Shown here: positions 1 to 5,890 of the stretch, piece by piece | Layout: the number at the start of each line of letters is the position of its first letter | Position numbering within the stretch: position 1 is the stretch's first letter | Assembly: GCA_030671465.1 (NCBI GenBank) | Contig: DAOVIP010000047.1 | Location: 1-9,303 of the forward strand | Direction of reading: 5' to 3' | DNA from: Candidatus Aminicenantota bacterium | GTDB lineage: Bacteria; Acidobacteriota; Aminicenantia; UBA2199 | Length of the DNA stretch: 9,303 bases | Position numbers and translations under genes: made by a program | Notes under the pieces: model-generated | Databases searched by the model: none | What the model saw: only the letters and a program-made list of their open reading frames with translations | Told to the model about the DNA's origin: nothing

Positions 1-936
1 AAAAAAATAAAAAAGGGAGAATGTTCAAAAATAATGACCGGGGCCATGCTTCCCTCCGGAGCAGACCGGGTAGTAAAAAAGGAAATTACCCGGGCTGAAA
101 GTGACCTGATGTTTATCACGGGCCAGGATAGTGAATTCAATGTATGCCATCGCGGAGAGGATGTGAAAATCGGGGACAAAGTGCTGGCTTCCGGGAAATT
201 GATGACCTCAGCGGATATCGGGGCCATTGCTTCGATGGGATTGGATACGGTAAAAACCTTTCGCCGGCCAATGGTGGGAGTTTTAACCACCGGTGCCGAG
301 ATTGTTGAACCGGGAGAGCATATAAAAAGGGGACAGATATTTAACAGCAATGCCTTCTCTCTGGCTGCCCAGATTGGATCAATGGGCCTGGAGGTGATCT
401 ATAATGGCATTGTACGTGACAACCCTGAGTGCATCAGTGCCGAAGCAGAACGGTTGATGAACCAGGCAGATGTGGTTCTGGTATCCGGTGGTGTTTCCAT
501 GGGGGATTTTGATTTTGTGCCCCAGGTCCTGGAAGGAATCGGAGTTGAAATTTATTTTAAGAAAATAGCCATCAAGCCGGGGAAACCAACGGTTTTCGGA
601 AGGCGGGGGAACCATTTCGTCTTCGGACTTCCGGGTAATCCGGTTTCCACTTTTATTATTTTTGAGGTTTTGGTCAAGCCTTTTCTATACCGGATGATGG
701 CCCACACTTATTCTCCCCCAAGGATAACCGGGATCTTGAAACAGGATTTCAACCGGCGTAAAGCCAGCCGCCATGAACTGATTCCGGTTGTTTACAGCCA
801 GGGAACCGTCAGGGTTGTCGAATATCACGGCTCGGCCCATATCCTTTCGCTGTCCAGGGCCAACGGACTGCTGGAAATACCGGTGGGAGTAAAACAGATC
901 AAAAAGGGGGCAGAGGTAGATGTTAGACCGGTTTAA
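1..936 (+). CDS. moeA: Molybdopterin molybdenumtransferase MoeA, 5' end missing
   Basis: MoeA catalyses the last general step of molybdenum cofactor synthesis in the cytoplasm: it inserts molybdate into adenylylated molybdopterin. The frame is open to the first base of the window. Codons 1-11, before the first ATG at 34, already read as MoeA (KKGECSKI leading into MTGAMLPSGAD), so the ATG at 34 is internal and the real start lies upstream. About 311 residues are visible against a usual 390-410. They contain the TGAMLPSGAD segment (from about 37), the MoCF-binding core with LTTGAE (about 286), SGGVSMGDFDF (about 484-516), KPGKP (574-588) and GLPGNPVS (628-651), and the C-terminal beta domain with its IPVG segment. 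The 3' end overlaps moaA by 17 nt, which suggests translational coupling in a Moco operon. Family identity is very secure; only the N-terminus is unseen. Confidence 0.97.
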   Translation, partial: KKIKKGECSKIMTGAMLPSGADRVVKKEITRAESDLMFITGQDSEFNVCHRGEDVKIGDKVLASGKLMTSADIGAIASMGLDTVKTFRRPMVGVLTTGAEIVEPGEHIKRGQIFNSNAFSLAAQIGSMGLEVIYNGIVRDNPECISAEAERLMNQADVVLVSGGVSMGDFDFVPQVLEGIGVEIYFKKIAIKPGKPTVFGRRGNHFVFGLPGNPVSTFIIFEVLVKPFLYRMMAHTYSPPRITGILKQDFNRRKASRHELIPVVYSQGTVRVVEYHGSAHILSLSRANGLLEIPVGVKQIKKGAEVDVRPV

Positions 937-1726
937 TCGAAAGATATATTATTTGAGAATATCAGTGACCGATCGCTGCAACCTGAGGTGCACCTACTGT
1001 ATGCCCGAGACCGGAATTCAGCTCAAGAATCACAGTGATATTCTTTCCTTTGAACAGATTGTGTCCATTGTCCGGGAAGCGGTAAAACTGGGCATTACCA
1101 AAGTGAGGCTGACCGGGGGGGAACCCCTGATCCGGAAAGACATCAGTTCCCTGGTTGAACAGTTGAGAGCAGTGAAAGGAATCAGGGAAATTACCCTGAC
1201 CACCAACGGTGTATTACTGGAAAAAATGGCCGAAGGGTTGAAAAAAGCCGGGTTGGACCGTTTGAATATTTCCCTGGATACCCTGGATCCCGAAAAATAT
1301 CGTTGTTTGACCCGGATCGGAAACCTGGACCGGGTCTTGAGGGGAATTGATGCGGCCCTTGAAGTCGGATTCAGGAATACCAAGCTGAATATGGTATTGA
1401 TCCCGGGAGTCAATACCGATGAAGTGGAGGCCCTGAAGCGGTTTTGTCTGGAAAAGGGACTGAGGCTGCAGCGGATAAACCAGTATTCATTGAGTGCCAT
1501 TACCAGTATCGAGCGCCAGTTTACTACCGAAAGGCCCCTGAATTGCAGTATCTGCAACCGGATTCGGTTGACTGCAGACGGGTTCATCAAACCCTGCCTT
1601 TTTTCCAATATTGAAATACCGGTCAACCTGGATCATATCGGTGATAGTCTGCGGCAGGCCATTGTGAACAAACCCGAATGCGGTACTTGTTGTTCCAGCC
1701 GGGAAAACTGGCAAATCGGGGGATAA
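920..1726 (+). CDS. moaA: GTP 3',8-cyclase MoaA, compact form (radical SAM)
   Basis: MoaA is a radical SAM enzyme with two [4Fe-4S] clusters that rearranges GTP to 3',8-cyclo-7,8-dihydro-GTP, the first step of Moco synthesis. The N-terminal cluster motif CxxxCxxC (CNLRCTYC, about residues 20-27) follows the typical YLRISVTDRCN. The SAM-binding TGGEPLIRKD follows at about 65-74. The C-terminal cluster motif C-x2-C-x13-C is present (CSICNRIRL...KPC), including the NRxR arginines that contact GTP in characterised MoaA. The protein ends in the conserved GG tail (WQIGG). At 268 aa it is about 60 residues shorter than usual: the stretch between the VLIPGVN region and the second cluster, normally holding RFIE-M and a further strand and helix, is cut to about 30 residues. 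The reading frame there is clean. An extra CGTCC lies near the C-terminus. The start at 920 fits the family N-terminus; upstream AGAGG is a weak, closely spaced ribosome-binding site. Confidence 0.93.
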   Translation: MLDRFNRKIYYLRISVTDRCNLRCTYCMPETGIQLKNHSDILSFEQIVSIVREAVKLGITKVRLTGGEPLIRKDISSLVEQLRAVKGIREITLTTNGVLLEKMAEGLKKAGLDRLNISLDTLDPEKYRCLTRIGNLDRVLRGIDAALEVGFRNTKLNMVLIPGVNTDEVEALKRFCLEKGLRLQRINQYSLSAITSIERQFTTERPLNCSICNRIRLTADGFIKPCLFSNIEIPVNLDHIGDSLRQAIVNKPECGTCCSSRENWQIGG

Positions 1727-1732
1727 TTCTTC

Positions 1733-1738
1733 AGGAGG
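1733..1738 (+). promoter_or_regulatory. Ribosome-binding site of moaC
   Basis: AGGAGG, 5 nt before the ATG at 1744. It decides the moaC start in favour of 1744 over an in-frame ATG at 1678 that lies inside moaA, has no such site and would add 22 residues without family resemblance. Confidence 0.85.
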
Positions 1739-1743
1739 AAAAC

Positions 1744-2193
1744 ATGGAACTTTCTCATGTGGATCAAAAAGGTGAAGCCAGGATGGTGGATATCAGTAAT
1801 AAAAAAATCCTTCATCGGGAGGCCATGGCTTCTGGAAAAATTTATCTGAATAAAGCAACTCTGGATCGGATAGGCAAGCATCTCCTTCAGAAAGGGGATG
1901 TACTGGCGGTGGCCAGAATCGCCGGCATCAATGCGGCCAAGAAAACTTCCGAACTGATTCCGCTCTGTCACCAGATCCCGATAAATACCGTTAATATTTC
2001 CTTTGCTTTGAAGGACGACCGGATTGATATCAATGCCCGGGTAGTCTGTGATTATAAAACCGGTATTGAGATGGAAGCACTGACATCGGTTTCGGTTGCG
2101 GCTCTAACCATTTATGATATGTGCAAAGCCGTGGACAAAACCATGGTTATTTCGGATATCAAGCTGGAGAAAAAGGTAAAAAATGAAATTTAA
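1744..2193 (+). CDS. moaC: Cyclic pyranopterin monophosphate synthase MoaC
   Basis: MoaC turns the MoaA product into cyclic pyranopterin monophosphate, acting as a hexamer in the cytoplasm. The 149-aa protein (usual length about 160) starts with the family signature LSHVDQKGEARMVDIS. It keeps RIAGINAAKKTSELIPLCH (about 58-76), GIEMEALTSVSVAALTIYDMCKAVDK (about 107-132), and the residues matching the E. coli active site: K50, H76, E109, E111, D125 and K128. The usual PLCHPL reads PLCHQI here. The C-terminus lacks the common GGKSG-like tail and ends KVKNEI. It begins 17 nt after moaA behind a strong ribosome-binding site, and its last 11 nt overlap the MOSC gene, so it belongs to the same transcript. 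Identity is very secure. Confidence 0.97.
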   Translation: MELSHVDQKGEARMVDISNKKILHREAMASGKIYLNKATLDRIGKHLLQKGDVLAVARIAGINAAKKTSELIPLCHQIPINTVNISFALKDDRIDINARVVCDYKTGIEMEALTSVSVAALTIYDMCKAVDKTMVISDIKLEKKVKNEI

Positions 2194-2626
2194 AATCGAA
2201 TCGGTGAATGTTTCCGAGTTAAAGAGTGTTCAAAAGCATTCGGTAGAAGAAATTGAACTGGTAGAGAATCATGGGATCAAAGGGGATGCCCACACCGGGA
2301 ATTGGCATCGCCAGGTTTCATTGCTTGCTGATGAAGCCGTGGATCTGCTCAGGAAAAAGAATCCCGGAATGGAATTGAAGCCCGGCGCCTTCGGTGAGAA
2401 TATTCTCACCCGGGGAATTGACTGGACCCGGGTCAAAATAGGGGGCAGTGTGGTGATCAACGGAGTGGTGATGGAAGTCACCCAGATCGGTAAAGTCTGC
2501 CATGACCGCTGCGCCATTTATGATCAGGCCGGGGAGTGTATCATGCCCAGCCATGGCATTTTTACCCGGGTGCTGAAAGGAGGCAAAATCAGTGCTGAAG
2601 ATAGTGGTTATTACCGTTTCGGATAG
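2183..2626 (+). CDS. MOSC domain-containing protein
   Basis: A stand-alone MOSC (Moco sulfurase C-terminal) domain of 147 aa. MOSC domains bind sulfur or the molybdenum cofactor through a conserved cysteine. The family includes the C-terminal part of eukaryotic Moco sulfurase and bacterial YiiM and YuaD. Visible features are GIKGDAHTGNWHRQVSLL (about 31-48), GAFGENILTRGID (about 68-80), a beta-rich middle (VKIGGSVV, VVMEVTQIGK) and the cysteine-rich segment with C106, C110 and C119 (CHDRC, then GECIMPSHGIF). C106 is the likely conserved sulfur-carrying cysteine. The gene overlaps moaC by 11 nt and mog by 35 nt, placing it firmly in the Moco operon and suggesting a role in cofactor sulfuration, transfer or metal selection. 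The precise substrate cannot be told from sequence. Confidence 0.9.
   Translation: MKFKIESVNVSELKSVQKHSVEEIELVENHGIKGDAHTGNWHRQVSLLADEAVDLLRKKNPGMELKPGAFGENILTRGIDWTRVKIGGSVVINGVVMEVTQIGKVCHDRCAIYDQAGECIMPSHGIFTRVLKGGKISAEDSGYYRFG
2578..2583 (+). promoter_or_regulatory. Ribosome-binding site of mog (GTG start)
   Basis: AGGAGG lies inside the MOSC coding sequence, 8 nt before a GTG at 2592. It supports the unusual GTG start for mog and the 35-nt gene overlap. Confidence 0.8.
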
Positions 2627-3062
2627 GGCTTTCCGGAGTGAATACCCGGATCAGTCCGGTCCTGAAATAAAAAAATTGATTGATAACAGTGAAGTGGAGG
2701 CAGAGGTTTCCCTGATTCTGGTTCCGGATGAGGACCCGGAAATCAGAAAAGCCATTACCCAGAACATCGGTGTCGACTATATATTAACAACCGGGGGAAC
2801 CGGATTGTCTCCCCGTGATATCACGCCCCAGATCAGCCGTGAAATCTGTGATCTGGAAATTCCGGGAATATCGGAAATGCTCAGATGGGAATCTTACCGG
2901 GAAACCCGGTTTGCGGTTTTATCCCGGGGATTCAGCGGGATCAAGGATAAAACCATTGTGATCAATTTTCCCGGCTCCCTGAAGGCCGTTCAGCTGGCCA
3001 CCCGCCTGATGCTGCCGCTTTTTGAGCATGGGACCAAAATGGTGCATGGCGAAGGGCATTAG
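2592..3062 (+). CDS. mog: Molybdopterin adenylyltransferase, MogA/MoaB family
   Basis: MogA-type proteins activate molybdopterin with ATP to give adenylyl-molybdopterin, the substrate of MoeA. The 156-aa protein is a single MoCF-binding domain. It shows IVVITVSDRAF (4-14), DQSGPEI (20-26), the acidic VPDED (D46, matching E. coli MogA D49), the nucleotide/pterin loop TTGGTGLSPRDITP (66-79, with D76 matching E. coli D82), PGISEMLRWES, AVLSRGFSGI and INFPGSLKAV. It ends with the MVHGEGH tail seen in MogA-like proteins. Translation starts at GTG 2592, set by a strong ribosome-binding site and by the family N-terminus. The MogA and MoaB families are hard to separate by eye, but the Moco operon context supports the role. 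The other MoCF-domain protein of the pathway, MoeA, heads the same operon. Confidence 0.92.
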   Translation: MLKIVVITVSDRAFRSEYPDQSGPEIKKLIDNSEVEAEVSLILVPDEDPEIRKAITQNIGVDYILTTGGTGLSPRDITPQISREICDLEIPGISEMLRWESYRETRFAVLSRGFSGIKDKTIVINFPGSLKAVQLATRLMLPLFEHGTKMVHGEGH

Positions 3063-3097
3063 AACGGTTGATATTATAAATGAAATCCAATATTTTC

Positions 3098-3103
3098 AGG
3101 AGG
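3098..3103 (+). promoter_or_regulatory. Ribosome-binding site of the SDR gene
   Basis: AGGAGG, 5 nt before the ATG at 3109. It argues against the longer in-frame start at 3022, which lies inside mog and would add 29 residues unlike any SDR N-terminus. Confidence 0.85.
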
Positions 3104-3108
3104 ATCGT

Positions 3109-3900
3109 ATGGATTTGGGCATAAAATGCAAAGTGGCTGTGGTGGCAGCTTCCAGCAGCGGTCTGGGGCTGGCAACTGCCGAAGCCCTGGCGCGGGAAGG
3201 GGTTCATCTGGCCATATGTTCCCGGGATAAAAACCGGATTCAGGAGGCAGGCAAGCATTTGAAGTCCACCTATGGTGTGGATGTCCTGGATTGGGTTTGT
3301 GATGTAACCGATACGAAATCAGTAAGGGCCTTTCAGGAACGGGTCATTGACCATTTTGGAAACTACCACATTTTGTTCACCAATGCCGGTGGGCCTCCTG
3401 CCGGTTCCATTGAAACCTTCAGCCTCAGTGATATCCGGGGTGCGGTCGAATTGAACCTTTTCAGTACCATTAATCTGGTGGAACGTTTTTTGCCGGTCCT
3501 GAAATCCCAGCAATGGGGGCGAATTATTGCCCTGGCCTCCATATCGGTCAAACAGCCGCTGCCCACCCTGGCGTTGTCCAACATCTCCAGAGTCGGTGTG
3601 GTGGCCTATATCAAGACCCTTTCACAGGCTGTTGCCAGTTTGAATGTCACCGCCAATGTGGTGGCCCCCGGATATTTTATGACCGATCGGGTGAAGGAAT
3701 TGATTGAAAAAAGGGCCGGGGAGAGCGGAATTGAATATGACCAGGCCCTGTCAAATCTGCTGACTTCCATTCCTGCTAAAAAAACCGGAAATCCGGCGGA
3801 TTTCGGCTCGCTGGTGACTTTCCTGGCCTCTGAACAGGCATCCTATATTACCGGGGATACCATTTTGATCGACGGGGGCATGTACCAGGGATTGATGTGA
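3109..3900 (+). CDS. SDR-family protein with degenerate catalytic motif
   Basis: A Rossmann-fold short-chain dehydrogenase/reductase-like protein of 263 aa, a normal SDR length. The fold is clear: an N-terminal beta strand and glycine-rich loop AASSSGLG (13-20), the acidic CDVTD segment, NAGG (92-95), the helix around ELNLFSTINLV, the strand IIALAS, VAPGYFMTDR after the active site, and a C-terminal SYITGDTILIDGGM. The motifs are not canonical. The TG of TGxxxGxG is AA. Counting 13 residues from the catalytic-type S144 gives S157 where Tyr is expected, and R161 where Lys is expected (LSNISR in place of YxxxK). A subgroup of beta-ketoacyl-ACP-reductase-like SDRs with imperfect cofactor and catalytic motifs is known, and this protein fits it. 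Its substrate, and whether it is an enzyme at all, are unclear. It follows mog by 46 bp and may be the last gene of the Moco transcript. Confidence 0.88.
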   Translation: MDLGIKCKVAVVAASSSGLGLATAEALAREGVHLAICSRDKNRIQEAGKHLKSTYGVDVLDWVCDVTDTKSVRAFQERVIDHFGNYHILFTNAGGPPAGSIETFSLSDIRGAVELNLFSTINLVERFLPVLKSQQWGRIIALASISVKQPLPTLALSNISRVGVVAYIKTLSQAVASLNVTANVVAPGYFMTDRVKELIEKRAGESGIEYDQALSNLLTSIPAKKTGNPADFGSLVTFLASEQASYITGDTILIDGGMYQGLM

Positions 3901-3905
3901 GCAAA

Positions 3906-3933
3906 TTGACAATTCTGCAATTTAGCATATATT
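3906..3933 (+). promoter_or_regulatory. Sigma70-type promoter for the kinase-GT-ureohydrolase operon
   Basis: TTGACA at 3906-3911, a 16-nt spacer, then TATATT at 3928-3933. Transcription would begin near 3940, leaving a very short leader of about 18 nt before the ATG at 3958, with no clear Shine-Dalgarno site. The match to the consensus is strong, but it is a prediction only. Confidence 0.65.
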
Positions 3934-3946
3934 GGCTAACAGAATT
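3911..3946. repeat. Inverted repeat covering the -10 box
   Basis: AATTCTG (3911-3917) and TTAGC (3922-3926) on the left pair with GCTAA (3935-3939) and CAGAATT (3940-3946) on the right. The left arm carries four extra bases (CAAT) and the central loop is 8 nt. The arms flank and overlap the predicted -10 box, the usual place for a repressor operator. There is no T-run after it, so a terminator is unlikely. Confidence 0.6.
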
Positions 3947-3957
3947 CAGATGGTACC

Positions 3958-4602
3958 ATGATTGGTGATAAATTAAACATCAAAACCGAACATATTTTTG
4001 CAGCCGGAGAGGTGGCTGCCCGGGTCATTTCTGACATTAAAGTTTGCGAATCCATATTCGTCATCTCTATTGCCGGTGAGTCCGGGGCCGGAAAATCCGA
4101 AATCGCTTTTTCCTTATCCAGTCATCTCAAGAAAAAAGGTTACCCGAATGTGGTGCTCCAGCAGGATGATTATTTTGTGTACCCGCCCAAAACCAATGCC
4201 GAAATGCGAAAAAAAGACATCCGTCATGTGGGGCCGTCTGAAGTTCACCTCTCTCTGATTGAGCAAAATCTAACCGATATCCTGGGGGGGGAAAAGCAGA
4301 TCACCAAACCGTTGGTTGTTTATGATGAAGACCGGATTTCCAGTGAAACCATTTCACTGGAGGGGATTTCCATTGTCATTGTAGAGGGAACCTATACCAC
4401 CCTCTTGAATCAGGTGAATTGCCATGTTTTTATTGACCGGGATTTGCATGATACCCGGGAAGCCCGAGGACAGCGGTCCCGGGAGGTCCAGGATGCCTAT
4501 CTGGAAAAGATACTCGAGATCGAACACCGGATCATCTCCAGCCACAGGATGTATAGCGATTTGATCATTACCCGGGATTACGGAGTTAAAGAGAATGGAT
4601 GA
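3958..4602 (+). CDS. Uridine kinase-like P-loop kinase
   Basis: A 214-aa P-loop NTPase of the phosphoribulokinase/uridine kinase superfamily, whose members phosphorylate nucleosides, ribulose-5-P, pantothenate or glycerate. The Walker A loop GESGAGKS is at 40-47, after a short N-terminal extension and the strand FVISIAG. QQDDYF (D70, D71) sits where uridine kinases have their substrate-binding Asp in a DxFY-type motif. IVIVEGTYT (E143) is the Walker B-side strand. The RDLHDTREARGQRSREV segment looks like the arginine-rich lid. The end is short, with no uracil phosphoribosyltransferase or other domain. The gene overlaps the glycosyltransferase start by 8 nt, which hints that its substrate is related to that enzyme's pathway rather than pyrimidine salvage. 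The substrate cannot be told from sequence. Confidence 0.85.
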   Translation: MIGDKLNIKTEHIFAAGEVAARVISDIKVCESIFVISIAGESGAGKSEIAFSLSSHLKKKGYPNVVLQQDDYFVYPPKTNAEMRKKDIRHVGPSEVHLSLIEQNLTDILGGEKQITKPLVVYDEDRISSETISLEGISIVIVEGTYTTLLNQVNCHVFIDRDLHDTREARGQRSREVQDAYLEKILEIEHRIISSHRMYSDLIITRDYGVKENG

Positions 4603-5875
4603 TCCCGGACTGTCCGGAATCCGACACATCGGGATGCTGAGCACCCATGGGTATTTTGACCCGGTTCCGGAGCTGGGCAAAACCGATACCGGCGGCCAGG
4701 TGTTGTATGTGCTGCATCTGGCCCGGGCGCTTTCACAATTGGGATTTCAAACCGATATCTTTACCCGCTGGTTTGACCGGTCAAAAGAGCAGATAGATCC
4801 CCTGCCGGATTGCCCTGAAGTCCGGGTGATCCGTATTCCGGCCGGCGGATGGAAATTTATTGCCAAGGAGTTTATTTACCCGGTACTGGCTGAACTGGCA
4901 GACAACCTGAGCAAATGGATTTCCAGCCGGAACTGTCAGTATGATATTTTTCACGGGCACTATGTGGATGCGGGCATTGTCGCTTTAGAGGTGGCCCGGG
5001 CATTTTCCAAACCCTGTTTTTTTACCGCCCATTCACTGGGAGCCTGGAAGAGGCAACGGGTGGGTGGTAATGAAAGGGAGAAGGAAGCTGTTTTCAATTT
5101 CACCCGCCGTATAGGCGAAGAGCGGCGTATTTTCGGCCAGGTTACGGCCCAGACCATCACCAGTAAAGAAGAAGGGGATAAAATAAAACAATTGTATGAT
5201 TTTGATTCACCCCGTACCGAGTTCATACCCCCGGGGGTGGACATCGATAAGTTTTCACCTTTGGCTACAGGCCAGAGGGAAACCAAAACCCGGCTGGACC
5301 TGCCGGAGCCTTATGTATTTGTGGTCAGCCGGATCTCCAAGGCCAAGGGTCATGATTTGTTGCTCCAGGCCTTTTCAAGAGTTTTGAGGCATTTTCCTGA
5401 CCTGCACCTGGTAATTGCCGGAGGCACTGCTGACCCGGACGAGGAGGAAACCGAGGTGGTGGCCAGCATGAAAGCCTTCATCAAAACGAACCGAATGGAG
5501 AAAAATGTCCATCTGGTCGGGGGAATTCCCCACGATGAACTGCCTCCCTGTTTCCGCCAGGCCCGGCTATTTATATTACCGGCCCGGTATGAGCCCTTCG
5601 GGATGACTGCTCTGGAAGCCATGGCCTGCGGGGTTCCGGCGGTTATTTCAAAATATTCGGGGATCCGGGAAAATCTGGTTCATGAAAAAGACTGCCTGGT
5701 GGTCGATCCCTTGGAACCGGTTGCTTATGCCGATTCAATTATTCGTTTGATACGGGATGAAAACCTGGTTCGCAGGCTGGTGAAAAATGGTCTGGAAACC
5801 GTGCGCTCCACTTTCAGCTGGGAGTCCATCGCCAGACGGCATTTGGAATTTTACAACCGGTACATTCCCCGTTAA
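4595..5875 (+). CDS. GT4 glycosyltransferase, sucrose-/mannosylfructose-phosphate synthase-like
   Basis: A GT-B-fold retaining glycosyltransferase of family GT4, 426 aa. Visible features are the N-terminal MLSTHGYFDP, the donor/acceptor loop PELGKTDTGGQV (G33-G34), DIFTRWF, IPAGGWKFIAKEF, HGHYVDAG, FTAHSLGAWK (H146), PPGVDIDKFSP, the C-domain VVSRISKAKGHDLLLQA, and the nucleotide-sugar motif E-x7-E as EPFGMTALE (E333, E341). The PELGKTDTGGQ loop and the AHSLGxxK segment are shared with sucrose-phosphate synthases and mannosylfructose-phosphate synthase, which add glucose or mannose to fructose-6-phosphate. RYEPFGMTALEAMACG is closer to the mannosylfructose type. Donor and acceptor remain inference. 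No phosphatase partner gene is in the window. The start at 4595 has GGAG 9 nt upstream; a start at M14 (4634) is also possible. Confidence 0.88.
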   Translation: MDDPGLSGIRHIGMLSTHGYFDPVPELGKTDTGGQVLYVLHLARALSQLGFQTDIFTRWFDRSKEQIDPLPDCPEVRVIRIPAGGWKFIAKEFIYPVLAELADNLSKWISSRNCQYDIFHGHYVDAGIVALEVARAFSKPCFFTAHSLGAWKRQRVGGNEREKEAVFNFTRRIGEERRIFGQVTAQTITSKEEGDKIKQLYDFDSPRTEFIPPGVDIDKFSPLATGQRETKTRLDLPEPYVFVVSRISKAKGHDLLLQAFSRVLRHFPDLHLVIAGGTADPDEEETEVVASMKAFIKTNRMEKNVHLVGGIPHDELPPCFRQARLFILPARYEPFGMTALEAMACGVPAVISKYSGIRENLVHEKDCLVVDPLEPVAYADSIIRLIRDENLVRRLVKNGLETVRSTFSWESIARRHLEFYNRYIPR

Positions 5876-5879
5876 ATAC

Positions 5880-5884
5880 AGGAG
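5880..5884 (+). promoter_or_regulatory. Ribosome-binding site of the ureohydrolase gene
   Basis: AGGAG, 6 nt before the ATG at 5891, in the 15-bp gap after the glycosyltransferase gene. It fixes the start and, with no room for a promoter, supports co-transcription. Confidence 0.85.
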
Positions 5885-5890
5885 ATCAAG

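Noticed and set aside
34..936. moeA starting at the ATG at 34
   Set aside because: The frame is open to base 1, and the residues before this ATG already match MoeA, so the gene enters from outside the window.
1030..1626. 198-codon open frame on the - strand inside moaA
   Set aside because: It is the antisense shadow of a clear moaA gene, with no recognisable domain or ribosome-binding site.
1678..1743. N-terminal extension of moaC from the ATG at 1678
   Set aside because: It lies in the moaA coding region, has no ribosome-binding site and no MoaC similarity; the AGGAGG before 1744 sets the start.
3068..3096. Possible promoter TTGATA-17-TATTTT before the SDR gene
   Set aside because: Transcription would start at or beyond the SDR gene's Shine-Dalgarno site (3098-3103), leaving too short a leader; the -10 match is also poor.
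3022..3108. N-terminal extension of the SDR gene from 3022
   Set aside because: It overlaps mog, and the extra 29 residues are not SDR-like; the strong ribosome-binding site points to 3109.
3901..3957. Rho-independent terminator at the end of the SDR gene
   Set aside because: The inverted repeat there has AT-rich arms and no T-run, and it overlaps a good promoter, so an operator is the better reading.
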